64,000 nt of DNA from Pseudomonas linyingensis (GTDB lineage Bacteria; Pseudomonadota; Gammaproteobacteria; Pseudomonadales; Pseudomonadaceae), in the NCBI RefSeq assembly GCF_900109175.1, contig NZ_FNZE01000003.1, positions 92,174 through 156,173 on the forward strand, given 5' to 3'. The position numbers and the translations under genes are program-made. Below the pieces are notes generated by a model that worked only from the letters and a program-made list of their open reading frames with translations, did no database searches and was not told the DNA's origin. Of this stretch, positions 1 through 10,687 are shown piece after piece. Within the stretch, counting starts at the first letter, position 1. Each line of letters begins with the position of its first letter.

Positions 1-2
1 TG

Positions 3-1784
3 CCGACCCTGACCAGCGGGCTGGGCAACACGCTGACCATCACCGGGGTCGACTACGATCCAGCGACCGGCAGCGGCACGGTCTTCTACAGCTACACCCT
101 GCTGGACAACGAAATGCACACCCAGCCGGCCAACGACACCGCGCTGAGCGAAAGCTTCGCGGTGGTGCTGGTCGACGACAGTGGTACCACCATCGGCCAG
201 AGTCTGGACGTCACCATCCTCGATGACGTGCCGCAGGCTTTCCTCCCCGAGTACGGCATGCTGATCGACCAGGTGAGCGACACCCGGACCATCAGCGGCG
301 ACTTGCGCTTCGCCGATGCGGCCGGTGCCGATGGTGTGGGCGATGTGGGCTTTACCTTCACCGAAGGGGCCCTGGCGCTGGATGCCAATGGCAACCGGAT
401 CACCCTGGATGATCAGCAGCTGTACCTGTATTACGGCGACGACAACACTCAGTTGGTGGCCAAGACCGGACCGAATGGGGATGTCGGCTTCGTCATCGAT
501 ATCGATCCGGAAACCGACAGCTACAGCCTCACGACCTACGGCGTGCTGTCCAATCACACCAGTACCGTTCTGAGCAACCTGTCGGGTGTGGGCAGCGCGG
601 GTAACATCAATTTCAAAGGACTGATCGATGTCGGCGGCACCCAGCAGGATGTGTTGATGTCATCCACCTCCGGCAGCATCAACAGTACCCCGACCGACGT
701 TGCCATCGGCAACCAGTGGATCGATCCTGCTGACAACATTCGTTTCGACTTTCTCAACGGTCTGGTGGTCAACGCGCAGAGCAGCACGGGCTTCAGCTAC
801 AGCAGCCACAACCTGTTTTCCAGCTTCCGCCAGAGCATCGCTCAGGTGCAGAGCAGCAATGGCACCGTCAGCCTGACGATCCTGGCGATCATCGCCGACA
901 ACGATAACGTGTTCGGCTCGGGAGATGTCGGCGAGAGCTATGTGCCGCTCTCGACCAGCAATATCCATGTGTATGACAAGCTGGGCAACGACGTCACCAG
1001 CTCGGTGACCTTGGTCGACAACGGCGACTCGATCACCATTCGTGGGCTTCTGGACGACTGGAGCTACGAAGTCAGCTCGGCCACCCAGTTCAGCGCGCTG
1101 CAGGTATCGAGTGCATCGGACTCTTCGCCGTTCGCCCTCGGCGGCTTCAGCTACACGCAGGTGCTGCCCGAGCAGCCGATCGAGCTGTCCTATCAGATCG
1201 AGGCCACCGACGGCGATGGCGACACGATCTTCAGCAACCTGCAGGCCACCCTCTATCCGCAGGCCAGTACGTTGGAGGGTGATGATGGCAGCAACAGCCT
1301 GGTGGGTACCGCTGCCGCGGACTGGATCTTCGGTCATGGCGGTGACGACAGCCTGAGTGGGCTGATCGGCGACGATGCGCTGTCCGGCGGTGGCGGTAAC
1401 GACATCCTCGATGGCGGGCAGGGCAACGACCTGCTGTCGGGTGGTACCGGCGCGGATAGCTTTGTCTGGAACTCCGGCGACACCGGGGTTGACCGCATCA
1501 CCGACTTCACCCCAGGCGAGGATCAACTGGACCTGTCCGACCTGCTGATGGGGGTCGACGGCGCTCTGGATTCACCGGAACTGGCCAGCTCGCTGACCGA
1601 CTATCTGAGCATGGCCTTCGGCGCCAGCACCACCATCACCGTCAACCCGGATGCGGCCGGGCCGCTGCCGGCGAACCAGTCGATTGTGCTGGAGGGTATC
1701 GACCTGTCGCAGGCCTATGGCTCCAGCGATGAGGCCACCATCATCCAGGGCATGCTCGACGACGGTTCGCTGAAAGTCGTCTGA
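3..1784 (+). CDS. C-terminal part of a LapA-like RTX adhesin (5' end outside window)
   Basis: The frame is open from the first bases, so this is the 3' end of a larger gene. The visible part has an extracellular repeat module ending in an 'ILDDVP' linker, then a long beta-rich segment. Near the C-terminus are glycine/aspartate nonapeptides (GHGGDDSLSG, GGGGNDILDG, GGQGNDLLSG), which are calcium-binding RTX repeats. After them come 'DRITDFTPGEDQLDLSDLL' and a short hydrophobic tail, typical of the type I secretion C-terminal target. Such adhesins are exported by LapBCE-type ABC systems and anchor cells in biofilms. The convergent lapD and lapG just downstream are the classical controllers of LapA release, which supports this identity. 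The N-terminal retention module and LapG cleavage site are not in the window. Confidence 0.9.
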   Translation, partial: PTLTSGLGNTLTITGVDYDPATGSGTVFYSYTLLDNEMHTQPANDTALSESFAVVLVDDSGTTIGQSLDVTILDDVPQAFLPEYGMLIDQVSDTRTISGDLRFADAAGADGVGDVGFTFTEGALALDANGNRITLDDQQLYLYYGDDNTQLVAKTGPNGDVGFVIDIDPETDSYSLTTYGVLSNHTSTVLSNLSGVGSAGNINFKGLIDVGGTQQDVLMSSTSGSINSTPTDVAIGNQWIDPADNIRFDFLNGLVVNAQSSTGFSYSSHNLFSSFRQSIAQVQSSNGTVSLTILAIIADNDNVFGSGDVGESYVPLSTSNIHVYDKLGNDVTSSVTLVDNGDSITIRGLLDDWSYEVSSATQFSALQVSSASDSSPFALGGFSYTQVLPEQPIELSYQIEATDGDGDTIFSNLQATLYPQASTLEGDDGSNSLVGTAAADWIFGHGGDDSLSGLIGDDALSGGGGNDILDGGQGNDLLSGGTGADSFVWNSGDTGVDRITDFTPGEDQLDLSDLLMGVDGALDSPELASSLTDYLSMAFGASTTITVNPDAAGPLPANQSIVLEGIDLSQAYGSSDEATIIQGMLDDGSLKVV

Positions 1785-1799
1785 GTCCTACGATCGCCA

Positions 1800-1833
1800 C
1801 CGCCCCTTGCCTGCGTGGAAGGGGCGGTTTTTT
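1800..1833 (+). terminator. Rho-independent terminator of the adhesin gene
   Basis: A perfect 9-bp stem (CCGCCCCTT / AAGGGGCGG) with a 10-nt loop is followed directly by six T residues, 15 nt after the adhesin stop codon. Confidence 0.9.
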
Positions 1834-1953
1834 GTGTTGCTGTTTCGGCAATGAGCGACAGGTAGTGGTGGTGGAGAAAGCTTCGGGGATAAGCTCGACG
1901 CCAGAAATGGCGCCGGGCGCTCCGGTCAGGTCCGGATCAGGGGAGGGGAAGGG

Positions 1954-2295
1954 ATGATCTACGTGCAACATGATGAGCAGGGTGAGCTGCTGCGAGTCGA
2001 GATGGAGCCGTTTGCCGGCATGACCACGGCACTGCCCGTGATGGATGAACAGGTGCAGGCCTGGCTCACCCGCGAGGAGCTGCGCACGCGCCTGAGCCGG
2101 CTGAAGGATTCCGACCTCGAGTTGATTCGGGTGCTGGAGGACCTGGTTTCGGTACTGGTCGAGCGCGGGGTGATCCGCTACACCGATCTGCCCGAAGCGG
2201 CGCAGCGCAAGTTGCAGGCGCGTGCCGAGGTGCGTTCCAGCCTGGGCTGCTTGAGCGGACTGCTCGGCGACGAGGATGAGCAGCAGCTCATCTGA
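1954..2295 (+). CDS. Small conserved hypothetical protein, 113 aa
   Basis: I do not recognise a characterised family. The protein is acidic and mostly helical, with no signal peptide or membrane segment. Residues 45-85 look amphipathic, with Leu/Arg/Glu-rich helices. The start is supported by a GGGGAGGGGAAGGG purine run just upstream. It lies between the adhesin terminator and the convergent lapD, and its stop falls inside a short tandem repeat shared with the lapD 3' end. From memory, similar small proteins beside lap genes are sometimes labelled 'tryptophan synthase subunit beta-like'; nothing in the sequence supports that enzyme function. Confidence 0.6.
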   Translation: MIYVQHDEQGELLRVEMEPFAGMTTALPVMDEQVQAWLTREELRTRLSRLKDSDLELIRVLEDLVSVLVERGVIRYTDLPEAAQRKLQARAEVRSSLGCLSGLLGDEDEQQLI

Positions 2296-2332
2296 ACTCT
2301 TCTCATCCGAGCTCTTCTTATCTGAACTCCTC
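2288..2332. repeat. Three tandem 15-bp repeats over the lapD stop codon
   Basis: Copies TCATCTGAACTCTTC, TCATCCGAGCTCTTC and TTATCTGAACTCCTC lie head to tail. Read on the minus strand, each encodes Glu-Glu-Phe/Leu-Arg/Gly-stop, so the last codons of lapD including the stop are triplicated. The first copy also carries the stop codon of the convergent small gene. Confidence 0.85.
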
Positions 2333-4321
2333 CGGCGAGTCGGACGGCAAGCTGCCCGAGTGCGACGCTGCCCGGTGCCCCGGTCGGGGTACCGGCGCGC
2401 CGATCAGCCGGCCCATCACCCCGTGGATTCCCAGTTCGCGCAAGGCGAGTGCCTCGCCCTCGTGCTCGACCATTTCCGCAATCAGTGGCAGATCGATGTT
2501 GTGGGTGGCGCGGCGGATGGCATCGATGAACACCCGTTTGTCCGTCTCCCGATCCAGCCTGCGGATGAAACTGCCGTCGATCTTCAGATAAGCCAGGGCG
2601 AGATGGGCCAGATTGCCGATCAGACTGAAGCGTCCGCCGAAATGCTGCAGGCCAAGTGCATAGCCGGTGTCGCGGATCGACTGGCAGAGTGGCAGCAGTT
2701 GCTCTGCAGCCGGCAGGCTGCGCTCGTCCAGCTCCAGGGTGAGCAGGTGAGCCGCCTGTGGGTGCTCGCGCAGGGTGTGGAGAATCAGGGCCATGCTGAC
2801 CTGATCGTTTAGGGTCGCACTGGACAGACTCAGCGCCAGTGGCTGAGGGTGCTGGCCGAGATGGGCCAGGGTGTGCTCGAGCATCAATTGGTCGAGCCGG
2901 GGCATCCAGCCGAAGCGGGCGACCCAGGGCAGGAATATGCCGGCGGGGATGGCCTTGCCCTGGGCGTCGAGCAGGCGGGCCAGCACCTTGTGGTGCAGGA
3001 TCACCGTATGGTCTGCGCAGCGCACGACGGGCTGGAAGTAGAGCTGCAACTTGCCCTGGCCGATGGCGTCATCCAGCCAGGTGCGCCATTCGTGCTGATC
3101 GAGGTCTCCGCCTCCTTCGTAGCTGTCTAGGCGCTCCCATGGCTTGTCCGCTCTGTTTTGGGCCTGGGCCAGTGCCTGGTCGGCGCGGGCGAGCACCCGT
3201 TGCTCGGTTTCGCCGGGATGGAACACGCACAGGCCGATATGGGCCAGCGGGGCGCAGTCGCTGGCCTCGGTGCTGCGCAGACTCTCCAGTGCCGCATTGA
3301 GCTCGGTGGCCAGCTGATCGGCTTCGCTGCTGCTCTGGCCGGGCATGATCAAGGCGAATTCGCCGCCGCGGGTGCGCGCGGCGAGCCAGTCGGGGTGGCC
3401 TTGCCGGGCGCTCAGGCGCTGCAGCAGTTCGCCGATGGCGCACAACAGTGCATCGCTGCGCGTGCCGCCCAGGCGTTGGTTGAGGCCGGCCAGATCATTG
3501 ACCCGCAGCAGCAGCAGATAACCGGCTGCGGTCTGTTCGCCGGCGACCAGCTGGCTGCCCAGGCGCATGTCGAAGCGGCGCCGGTTGGCCAGGCCGGTGA
3601 GGCTGTCCTGGTAGGCTTCGCGGGCCAGGTGCTCGCTGTGCTGCGCCGCCTCGGCGAACAGGCTGCGCAGCTTTTCCACCATCTGGTTCATCGCCAGTAC
3701 CACGCGGCGCAGTTCGGGCGTGCGCGGTAGCTGCGGCAAGCTGATGAATTCGCGCCGGCTGATCGCCTGCGCCTGTTGCACCATGTCGTCGAGCGGGCGC
3801 AATTGCAGGCGCAGCAGCCAGCCGCCGAGGGCGGCGCTGAGCAGGCCGCAGAGCAGCAGCCAGGACAGGCTGCCCATGCTGCTGTCCCACAGGCGGGCGA
3901 GGGCGAACTGTGGATGGCTCACCACTTCGACCCTGGCTGCCTGCTCCCAGCCGCGCATGATCAGGGCTTCGCCGCCTTCGGGGTGGAGATCGACCAGGCT
4001 GCTGAACCAGCTCGGCACGGCGTCGTTGCCAGGAGTCATCTGCCGCTCGACGATGATGCTGTCGTCACCGACACGCCGCACGCGGATGCTGGCGTAGTAG
4101 CCGCTGTCGAATATCGAGTTGACCATCAGCTCGACCATCGCCGGATCGTCGACGTGCGGGGTCAGCGACAGGCCCAGCGCCGTGGCGGCGTCCTGGGCGT
4201 GCGAGCGCAACTGGCTGATCGTCTGCGCGCGCGAGCTTTCCAGGCTGGTGACGAAGCTGCCGGTGAAGGCCGCCAGCAGAAACAGGCAGATGGCGATGAA
4301 CAGTTGCTTCAACAGGGACAT
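2318..4321 (-). CDS. lapD: LapD, inner-membrane c-di-GMP receptor with degenerate GGDEF and EAL domains
   Basis: 667 aa. Two membrane helices (about 7-27 and 150-170) flank a periplasmic LapD/MoxY-type sensor domain, followed by HAMP, GGDEF and EAL domains. The GGDEF signature reads RGGEF (318-322) and the EAL signature reads KVL (445-447). These are the substitutions known in characterised LapD, so the protein should bind rather than make or degrade c-di-GMP. Trp125, in the periplasmic loop, matches the residue known to contact LapG. In the known pathway, c-di-GMP-bound LapD sequesters LapG and keeps the adhesin on the cell surface. The start is 14 nt after lapG, so the two are co-transcribed. 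Confidence 0.95.
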   Translation of the reverse strand: MSLLKQLFIAICLFLLAAFTGSFVTSLESSRAQTISQLRSHAQDAATALGLSLTPHVDDPAMVELMVNSIFDSGYYASIRVRRVGDDSIIVERQMTPGNDAVPSWFSSLVDLHPEGGEALIMRGWEQAARVEVVSHPQFALARLWDSSMGSLSWLLLCGLLSAALGGWLLRLQLRPLDDMVQQAQAISRREFISLPQLPRTPELRRVVLAMNQMVEKLRSLFAEAAQHSEHLAREAYQDSLTGLANRRRFDMRLGSQLVAGEQTAAGYLLLLRVNDLAGLNQRLGGTRSDALLCAIGELLQRLSARQGHPDWLAARTRGGEFALIMPGQSSSEADQLATELNAALESLRSTEASDCAPLAHIGLCVFHPGETEQRVLARADQALAQAQNRADKPWERLDSYEGGGDLDQHEWRTWLDDAIGQGKLQLYFQPVVRCADHTVILHHKVLARLLDAQGKAIPAGIFLPWVARFGWMPRLDQLMLEHTLAHLGQHPQPLALSLSSATLNDQVSMALILHTLREHPQAAHLLTLELDERSLPAAEQLLPLCQSIRDTGYALGLQHFGGRFSLIGNLAHLALAYLKIDGSFIRRLDRETDKRVFIDAIRRATHNIDLPLIAEMVEHEGEALALRELGIHGVMGRLIGAPVPRPGHRAASHSGSLPSDSPEEFR

Positions 4322-4335
4322 GGGGCCTCCTAGCC

Positions 4336-5031
4336 TCAGTTCGAGGCAAAACCTTCGGCGTGCATCTTCTTCAGCAGATCCTGCCAGCGTGAAAGATTCT
4401 TGCTGTCGCCACCTTGCCTGCCGCCGCCGGGACCGGGCAACCAGAGGCCTTCGGCGTTGAAGGCATACACGGGCAGCAGGTCGCGGCGTTGCGAGGCGGG
4501 GCGGATGTCGGTGGTCAGGTTGTCGAGCACCAGCGGGTCACTGGTCGGTGTGGCATACCAGGTCAACACCATGTGCGCCTGGTTCAGCTCCAGCGCCTTG
4601 ACGTAGGTGATGCGCAGTCTGTCGCTGGGCACACCCAAGCGGCGCAGGGTCAGGTACTTGGCGATCGCATAGTCTTCGCAGTCGCCAGCGCCCTTGATCA
4701 GCGCCTCGACCGGGGTTGCCCAGTAGTCGATCTGCTGCCAGGTACGCACATCGTCGATGAACAGCAGGGTGCGGTTAAAAAAGGCGTTGACTGCGTGCAG
4801 CTGCTGCTGTTCCTCCAGGCTCACGCCTGTGCCGATCAGGTCGGCCCACTCCTGCAGACGGTCCCGGCCTGGGCCGAGGGGGCCGTGCTGCTGCTCGGCC
4901 AGCTGGATGATCCGCGCGAACTCCCCCCACGCCTGCGCCCGGAAACCCAGCAGCAGGCCGGCGAGCAGGCACAATAGGGCCAAGACATGCTTGCCCTCCA
5001 ACTGCAGCGGGATCATCCCTTGCGGCTCCAT
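4336..5031 (-). CDS. lapG: LapG, periplasmic calcium-dependent cysteine protease
   Basis: 231 aa from the chosen ATG; a second in-frame ATG lies 15 nt further in. A longer open frame exists but would run into the upstream DUF454 gene, so it was not used. The N-terminus has a hydrophobic stretch (about 14-30) ending at Ala-Gln-Ala, consistent with export. The transglutaminase-like catalytic triad is visible: Cys118 in GAGDCEDYAIAKY, His153 in QAHMVLTWY and Asp170 in LVLDNL. LapG is known to cut LapA-type adhesins at a di-alanine site in their N-terminal module and release the biofilm. It is paired with lapD and faces the adhesin gene. Confidence 0.93.
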   Translation of the reverse strand: MEPQGMIPLQLEGKHVLALLCLLAGLLLGFRAQAWGEFARIIQLAEQQHGPLGPGRDRLQEWADLIGTGVSLEEQQQLHAVNAFFNRTLLFIDDVRTWQQIDYWATPVEALIKGAGDCEDYAIAKYLTLRRLGVPSDRLRITYVKALELNQAHMVLTWYATPTSDPLVLDNLTTDIRPASQRRDLLPVYAFNAEGLWLPGPGGGRQGGDSKNLSRWQDLLKKMHAEGFASN

Positions 5032-5099
5032 CGACTGCCCATGTCTTGCCGTTATCTGTTGAGGATAGGCGCAATCGTCATCGCCTGCCTGTCCGCCAA

Positions 5100-5501
5100 T
5101 CAGGGACGGCCCAGGGTTTTCTGGCGAAGGATGTAGACAGTGACCAGCACGGCGCTGGTGAGCATGAACAGGCGCGCCGGCAGCAGGGGGACCAGATAGC
5201 AGGACAGCAGGATGCTCACCCACATCAGGCCGATGGCCCAGGCCTTGGCCTTGAACGGAATGCCCTCACCGTCGAGGTAGTCGCGGATCCAGGGGCCGAG
5301 GCGGGGATGGGTGACCAGCCAGATGTACACCCGGCGCGAGCTGCGCACGAAGCAGGCAGCGGCCAGTAGCAGGAAGGGGGTGGTCGGCAGGACCGGCAGG
5401 AAGATGCCGATGACGCCGAGCGCCACGCTCAGCCAACCGATGCCCAGCAGCAGCCAGCGCAGCCAGGCATGACGTATCTCGGTCGGTTCGCGTGGCGCCA
5501 T
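5100..5501 (-). CDS. DUF454 (YbaN-family) small inner-membrane protein
   Basis: 133 aa with two hydrophobic regions: an N-terminal helix pair (about 14-50, containing FLPVLPTTPFLLLAAACF) and a C-terminal helix pair (about 85-122). The 'LPTTPFLLLAA' signature and 'HPRLGPWI' are characteristic of the YbaN/DUF454 family, whose biochemical role is unknown. It sits 10 nt downstream of the UPF0149 gene and 68 nt upstream of lapG, all on the same strand, so it may be carried on the lapGD transcript. Confidence 0.85.
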   Translation of the reverse strand: MAPREPTEIRHAWLRWLLLGIGWLSVALGVIGIFLPVLPTTPFLLLAAACFVRSSRRVYIWLVTHPRLGPWIRDYLDGEGIPFKAKAWAIGLMWVSILLSCYLVPLLPARLFMLTSAVLVTVYILRQKTLGRP

Positions 5502-5511
5502 GCGGCGCGAC

Positions 5512-6099
5512 TCAGTGCTGGCGGGGCTTGAGCAGTGCGGGCTTCTCGTCCGGGGCCTGGCAGAGCAGGAACAGCGCGGTCAGCAGCTCGGGGATCTGGT
5601 CGATCATGTCGTCGACCAGGTCGCGGTCGCGAGCAATCTCGTCGAACTCGGGCTGCTCGTCGAACAGGCCGGAGCCGACCATGATCGGCAGCAGCAGTTC
5701 GCTGACTTCGTCCTCGGCGTCCTCGAACCACACGCCTTCGCGCAGGAACACCCCCTCCATGAAGCCGATGCACCAGCCGCGCAGGTCGGAGGCGTCGGGC
5801 TCGTCGCCCAGATCGAGGTCGCAGGGCAGCTCCATGTCCTCGTCGCTGGCCAGCTGGCGACCGATGTGGGTCTTCAGCTGGATCAGGGTTTCCTCGATTT
5901 CGGCCTTTTCGGCATCGCTGCGGTAATGCGGCGGCTCGGCGAACAGGGCGTCGATCCACTCGCGCTCGGGAACCTGCTCGGGGCAGATGGACAGGGCGGT
6001 CAGGTAACCGTGGGCGGCCACGTAGTCCAGCGCTTCCTCATGCAGATCGTCGGCATCGAGAAAGGCTTGCAGGCGGGAGAGTTGCTCGGCGAAGGACAT
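5512..6099 (-). CDS. YecA/YgfB-family (UPF0149) protein
   Basis: 195 aa, strongly acidic, all-helical and soluble. Hallmarks of the UPF0149 fold are 'LHEEALDYVAAHGYLTAL' near the N-terminus and 'DASDLRGWCIGFMEGV' in the middle. There is no C-terminal SEC-C zinc motif, so it is YgfB-like rather than a full YecA with a metal-binding tail. Function is not established in most hosts. It is the first gene of a minus-strand run (UPF0149 - DUF454 - lapG - lapD) and is divergent from recQ. A TACAAT at 6131-6136 on the minus strand is a plausible -10 element. Confidence 0.85.
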   Translation of the reverse strand: MSFAEQLSRLQAFLDADDLHEEALDYVAAHGYLTALSICPEQVPEREWIDALFAEPPHYRSDAEKAEIEETLIQLKTHIGRQLASDEDMELPCDLDLGDEPDASDLRGWCIGFMEGVFLREGVWFEDAEDEVSELLLPIMVGSGLFDEQPEFDEIARDRDLVDDMIDQIPELLTALFLLCQAPDEKPALLKPRQH

Positions 6100-6194
6100 C
6101 GGGACACTACCTCAAGACGGATGCGCGTCGATTGTAGACGAGCCGCACTGCCGCCGCTAGGCAAGTGGCGCACGGTAGCGCCGCGTGGCTGACG

Positions 6195-6200
6195 TATAAT
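6195..6200 (+). promoter_or_regulatory. recQ -10 element
   Basis: A perfect TATAAT lies 23 nt before the recQ ATG. I see no convincing -35 at 17 nt upstream. The recQ Shine-Dalgarno AGGAGG (6214-6219) follows, 4 nt before the start. Confidence 0.55.
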
Positions 6201-6223
6201 GCGCGGCTTCACCAGGAGGCACC

Positions 6224-8365
<2,142 letters not shown>

Positions 8366-8449
8366 GCCCGGCTCATTTCCCTCTCTACGGGCGCCGTCTC
8401 CGGCGCTCCCAGTCTTCCGTCGTGATCGGCAGGGACTGCTTGCAAGCAT

Positions 8450-8484
8450 ATACTTAGCAGGCTAATAATTAGCTCATTAAGTAT
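8450..8484. promoter_or_regulatory. AT-rich inverted repeats upstream of marR, likely operator
   Basis: In an otherwise GC-rich region, ATACTTA (8450-8456) is mirrored by TAAGTAT (8478-8484). Inside it lies a second palindrome, TTAGC-AG-GCTAA (8454-8465). The site directly precedes the GGAG Shine-Dalgarno of the MarR gene, the usual place for MarR autoregulation. Operator function is inferred. Confidence 0.6.
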
Positions 8485-8497
8485 CTGGAGTTCGACC

Positions 8498-8929
8498 ATG
8501 GCCCATTCCGATCACCGTTTCGGTGCCGACATCGCCCTGCTGGCGCGCACCTGGCGCGCCGAGCTGGATCGCCGCCTCAGCCATCTCGGCCTGTCGCAGG
8601 CCCGCTGGCTGGTGTTGTTGCACCTGGCGCGATATGCGCAGGCGCCGACGCAGAGCGAGCTGGCGGCCAAGGTCGGCGTCGAGTGCGCGACCCTGGCGCG
8701 TCTGCTCGATGGTCTCGAGGCGCAGCAGCTGGTGCGCCGGGTGACGGTGGCCGAGGACCGGCGGGCCAAGCGCATCGAGCTGCTGCCGGGCACCGAGACG
8801 TTGATCGCGCAGATCGAAGCCATCGCCAGCGAGCTGCGTGGCGAGATCCTCGTCGACATCGACCAGCAGGAGCTGGAGGTGTGCCAGCGCGTGCTGAGCC
8901 AGATGCAGGCCAACCTGGAGCGGCGCTGA
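8498..8929 (+). CDS. MarR-family transcriptional regulator
   Basis: 143 aa winged-helix protein. Its core (about 30-105) has the recognition region 'QSELAAKVGVECATLARLLDGLE' followed by the wing 'VTVAEDRRAKRIEL', matching the MarR/SlyA DxRxxxxxLT-type wing. Flanking helices would form the dimer interface. The gene is separated by one base from the MFS exporter downstream, the classical arrangement of a local repressor and its pump. It probably binds the AT-rich palindromes at 8450-8484 and represses both genes until a small phenolic or toxic ligand binds; the ligand cannot be told from sequence. Confidence 0.9.
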   Translation: MAHSDHRFGADIALLARTWRAELDRRLSHLGLSQARWLVLLHLARYAQAPTQSELAAKVGVECATLARLLDGLEAQQLVRRVTVAEDRRAKRIELLPGTETLIAQIEAIASELRGEILVDIDQQELEVCQRVLSQMQANLERR

Positions 8930-8930
8930 C

Positions 8931-10328
8931 ATGGGCCACGACCTCGACGTCCTTGCGGCGCGTTTCGGCAAGCATTACCCGCGCTGGCTGCTGGCCCTGC
9001 TGATCATCTCCACCATGACCATGGTGCTGTCGTCGACCAGCATCAACGTGGCCCTGCCGGCGATCATGGCGGACTTCGCCATCGGCCGGCCGCTGGCCCA
9101 GTGGCTGGTCACCGGCGTGCTCGCCGCGATGACCTCCGGCCTGCTGCTGTCGTCCTGGGCGCAGGCGCGCTTCGGTCCTCGTGCGACCCTGCTGACCAGT
9201 TTCGGCCTGTTCCTGATCACCTCGCTGGTGGCACCCTTCGTCACCTCGATCTGGGCGCTGATCGCCATCCGCATCGTTCAGGGCCTGTGCGCGGGCATCG
9301 CCCAGCCGCTGTCCATGGTGCTGATCTTCCGCACCTATCCGGGCGAGGGGCGCGGCCTGGCCCTGGGCCTGTTCGGCCTGGGCGCGATGATGGCGCCGGC
9401 CCTGGGGCCGACCCTGGCGGGCTTTTTGGTCGACCATTTCGGCTGGCACGCGGTGTTCTGGCTGCCGGCGCCGGTCTGCGTCATCAGCCTGATCGGCGGC
9501 GCGCTGCTGCTGCCTACCCTGCGTTCGCTGACTCCGCCGCGCCTCGACGTGCCCGGCTTCGTTCTGCTCAACCTGGCGCTGTTCGGCGTCCTCGCCGCCC
9601 TGGCCGAGGCGCAGCGCTTCGGCTGGCTGGACAGCGCGACTCTGCTGCCCGGGGCGCTCGGCCTGCTCGGCCTGGTCGCCTTCCTCTGGCGCTGCACCCA
9701 TCACCCGGCGCCGCTGCTTCCGCTGCGCCTGTGGCGCAACGCCAGTTTCCGCCACACCAGTTGGGTGTCGATGGTGCTGGGGGTCAGCCTGTTCGGCATC
9801 ACCTACCTGGTGCCGCTGTACGTGCAGACGGTGGAGGGCTACAGCGCCAGCGACGCCGGTCTGTTGCTGCTGCCCACCGGTATGGTGCTGGGCGCCGCCG
9901 TGTTCGTCGGCGGCTGGTTGAGCGACAAGGTGGCGGCGCGCTGGCTGCTGGTCGGTGGCCTGGGGCTGCTCACCCTGTCCACCGCCGGCCAGGCGTTGAT
10001 GGGCAGCGGCGCGGGATTCTGGGCGATCTGTGCCTGGGCCTCGCTGGGTCGCCTCGGTATCGGCGGCCTCATGCCGGGGGTGAGTACCGGCGCGGTGCAG
10101 GACCTGCCGCCCGAGGAGCTGGCGCCGGCCACCGGCACCATCAGCTTCATGCGTCAGCTCGGCGGTGCGCTGGGCATCAACCTGCTGACCTTCTTCCTCG
10201 AGTGGCGTCACGCGGCCGAAGGTGCCGATGCGGCCGCCAATGCCATGGCTTTCCAGCAGAGCTTCTGGCTGCTGACCGTGCTGTTTGCCCTGGCCATCTG
10301 GCCGGCCTGGCTGCTGCGCAATCGCTGA
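8931..10328 (+). CDS. MFS drug efflux transporter, DHA2/EmrB-QacA type
   Basis: 465 aa, with about 13-14 hydrophobic segments. The first helix contains 'SSTSINVALPAIMADF', a motif typical of the DHA2 (14-TM) drug:H+ antiporters. The loop after helix 2 has 'WAQARFGPRATLL' (motif A-like), and 'GLFGLGAMMAPALGPTLAGFLV' matches motif C, the antiporter signature. It sits 1 nt after the MarR gene and is almost certainly its regulatory target. Substrates cannot be predicted. No HlyD partner lies nearby, so it probably works alone in the inner membrane or with a distant adaptor. Confidence 0.9.
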   Translation: MGHDLDVLAARFGKHYPRWLLALLIISTMTMVLSSTSINVALPAIMADFAIGRPLAQWLVTGVLAAMTSGLLLSSWAQARFGPRATLLTSFGLFLITSLVAPFVTSIWALIAIRIVQGLCAGIAQPLSMVLIFRTYPGEGRGLALGLFGLGAMMAPALGPTLAGFLVDHFGWHAVFWLPAPVCVISLIGGALLLPTLRSLTPPRLDVPGFVLLNLALFGVLAALAEAQRFGWLDSATLLPGALGLLGLVAFLWRCTHHPAPLLPLRLWRNASFRHTSWVSMVLGVSLFGITYLVPLYVQTVEGYSASDAGLLLLPTGMVLGAAVFVGGWLSDKVAARWLLVGGLGLLTLSTAGQALMGSGAGFWAICAWASLGRLGIGGLMPGVSTGAVQDLPPEELAPATGTISFMRQLGGALGINLLTFFLEWRHAAEGADAAANAMAFQQSFWLLTVLFALAIWPAWLLRNR

Positions 10329-10337
10329 CGTGCGGCG

Positions 10338-10368
10338 CGGGCGGGGCGCTATGATGGCGTCCCGCCCG
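10338..10368 (+). promoter_or_regulatory. 12-bp hairpin with TATGAT in its loop, upstream of the Rdx gene
   Basis: CGGGCGGGGCGC pairs with GCGTCCCGCCCG (one G-T pair), leaving the 7-nt loop TATGATG. The loop contains a -10-like hexamer. It lies between the MFS stop and the next ATG, and has no T tract. It could be a promoter with an overlapping hairpin or a weak terminator. Confidence 0.4.
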
Positions 10369-10393
10369 TTATCACGTTGAGGATGTCGTCGGC

Positions 10394-10687
10394 ATGTCCA
10401 CGTCCAAACCCGAGATCGTCATCACCTACTGCACCCAGTGCCAATGGTTGCTGCGCGCCGCCTGGCTGGCTCAGGAGCTGTTGTCTACCTTCAGCGACGA
10501 GTTGGGCCGGGTGAGCCTGGAACCCGGCACCGGCGGAGTGTTCCGCATCACCTGCGACGGCGTGGAGATCTGGGAGCGCAAGGCCGACGGCGGCTTCCCC
10601 GAGGCCAAGGTGCTCAAGCAGCGGGTGCGCGACCGCATCGACCCGGGCCGCGACCTCGGCCACAGCGACCGCCCGCGCAGCAGCTGA
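10394..10687 (+). CDS. SelT/SelW/SelH-family (Rdx) protein with CxxC motif
   Basis: 97 aa. The N-terminus reads 'EIVITYCTQCQWLLRAAWLAQELL', a thioredoxin-like beta-alpha start with a redox CTQC motif at the position where selenoprotein W has CxxU. The segment 'LEPGTGGVFRITCDGVEIWERKADGGFPEAKVLKQRVRD' completes the Rdx fold. The bacterial version uses cysteine instead of selenocysteine. Its exact role is unknown; a thiol-redox partner function is the usual assumption. It has its own upstream region and does not overlap its neighbours. Confidence 0.88.
   Translation: MSTSKPEIVITYCTQCQWLLRAAWLAQELLSTFSDELGRVSLEPGTGGVFRITCDGVEIWERKADGGFPEAKVLKQRVRDRIDPGRDLGHSDRPRSS

Noticed and set aside
8385-8415. 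Hairpin after recQ as a terminator
   Set aside because: Only a 7-bp stem with a G-T pair and no T tract; not strong enough to list.
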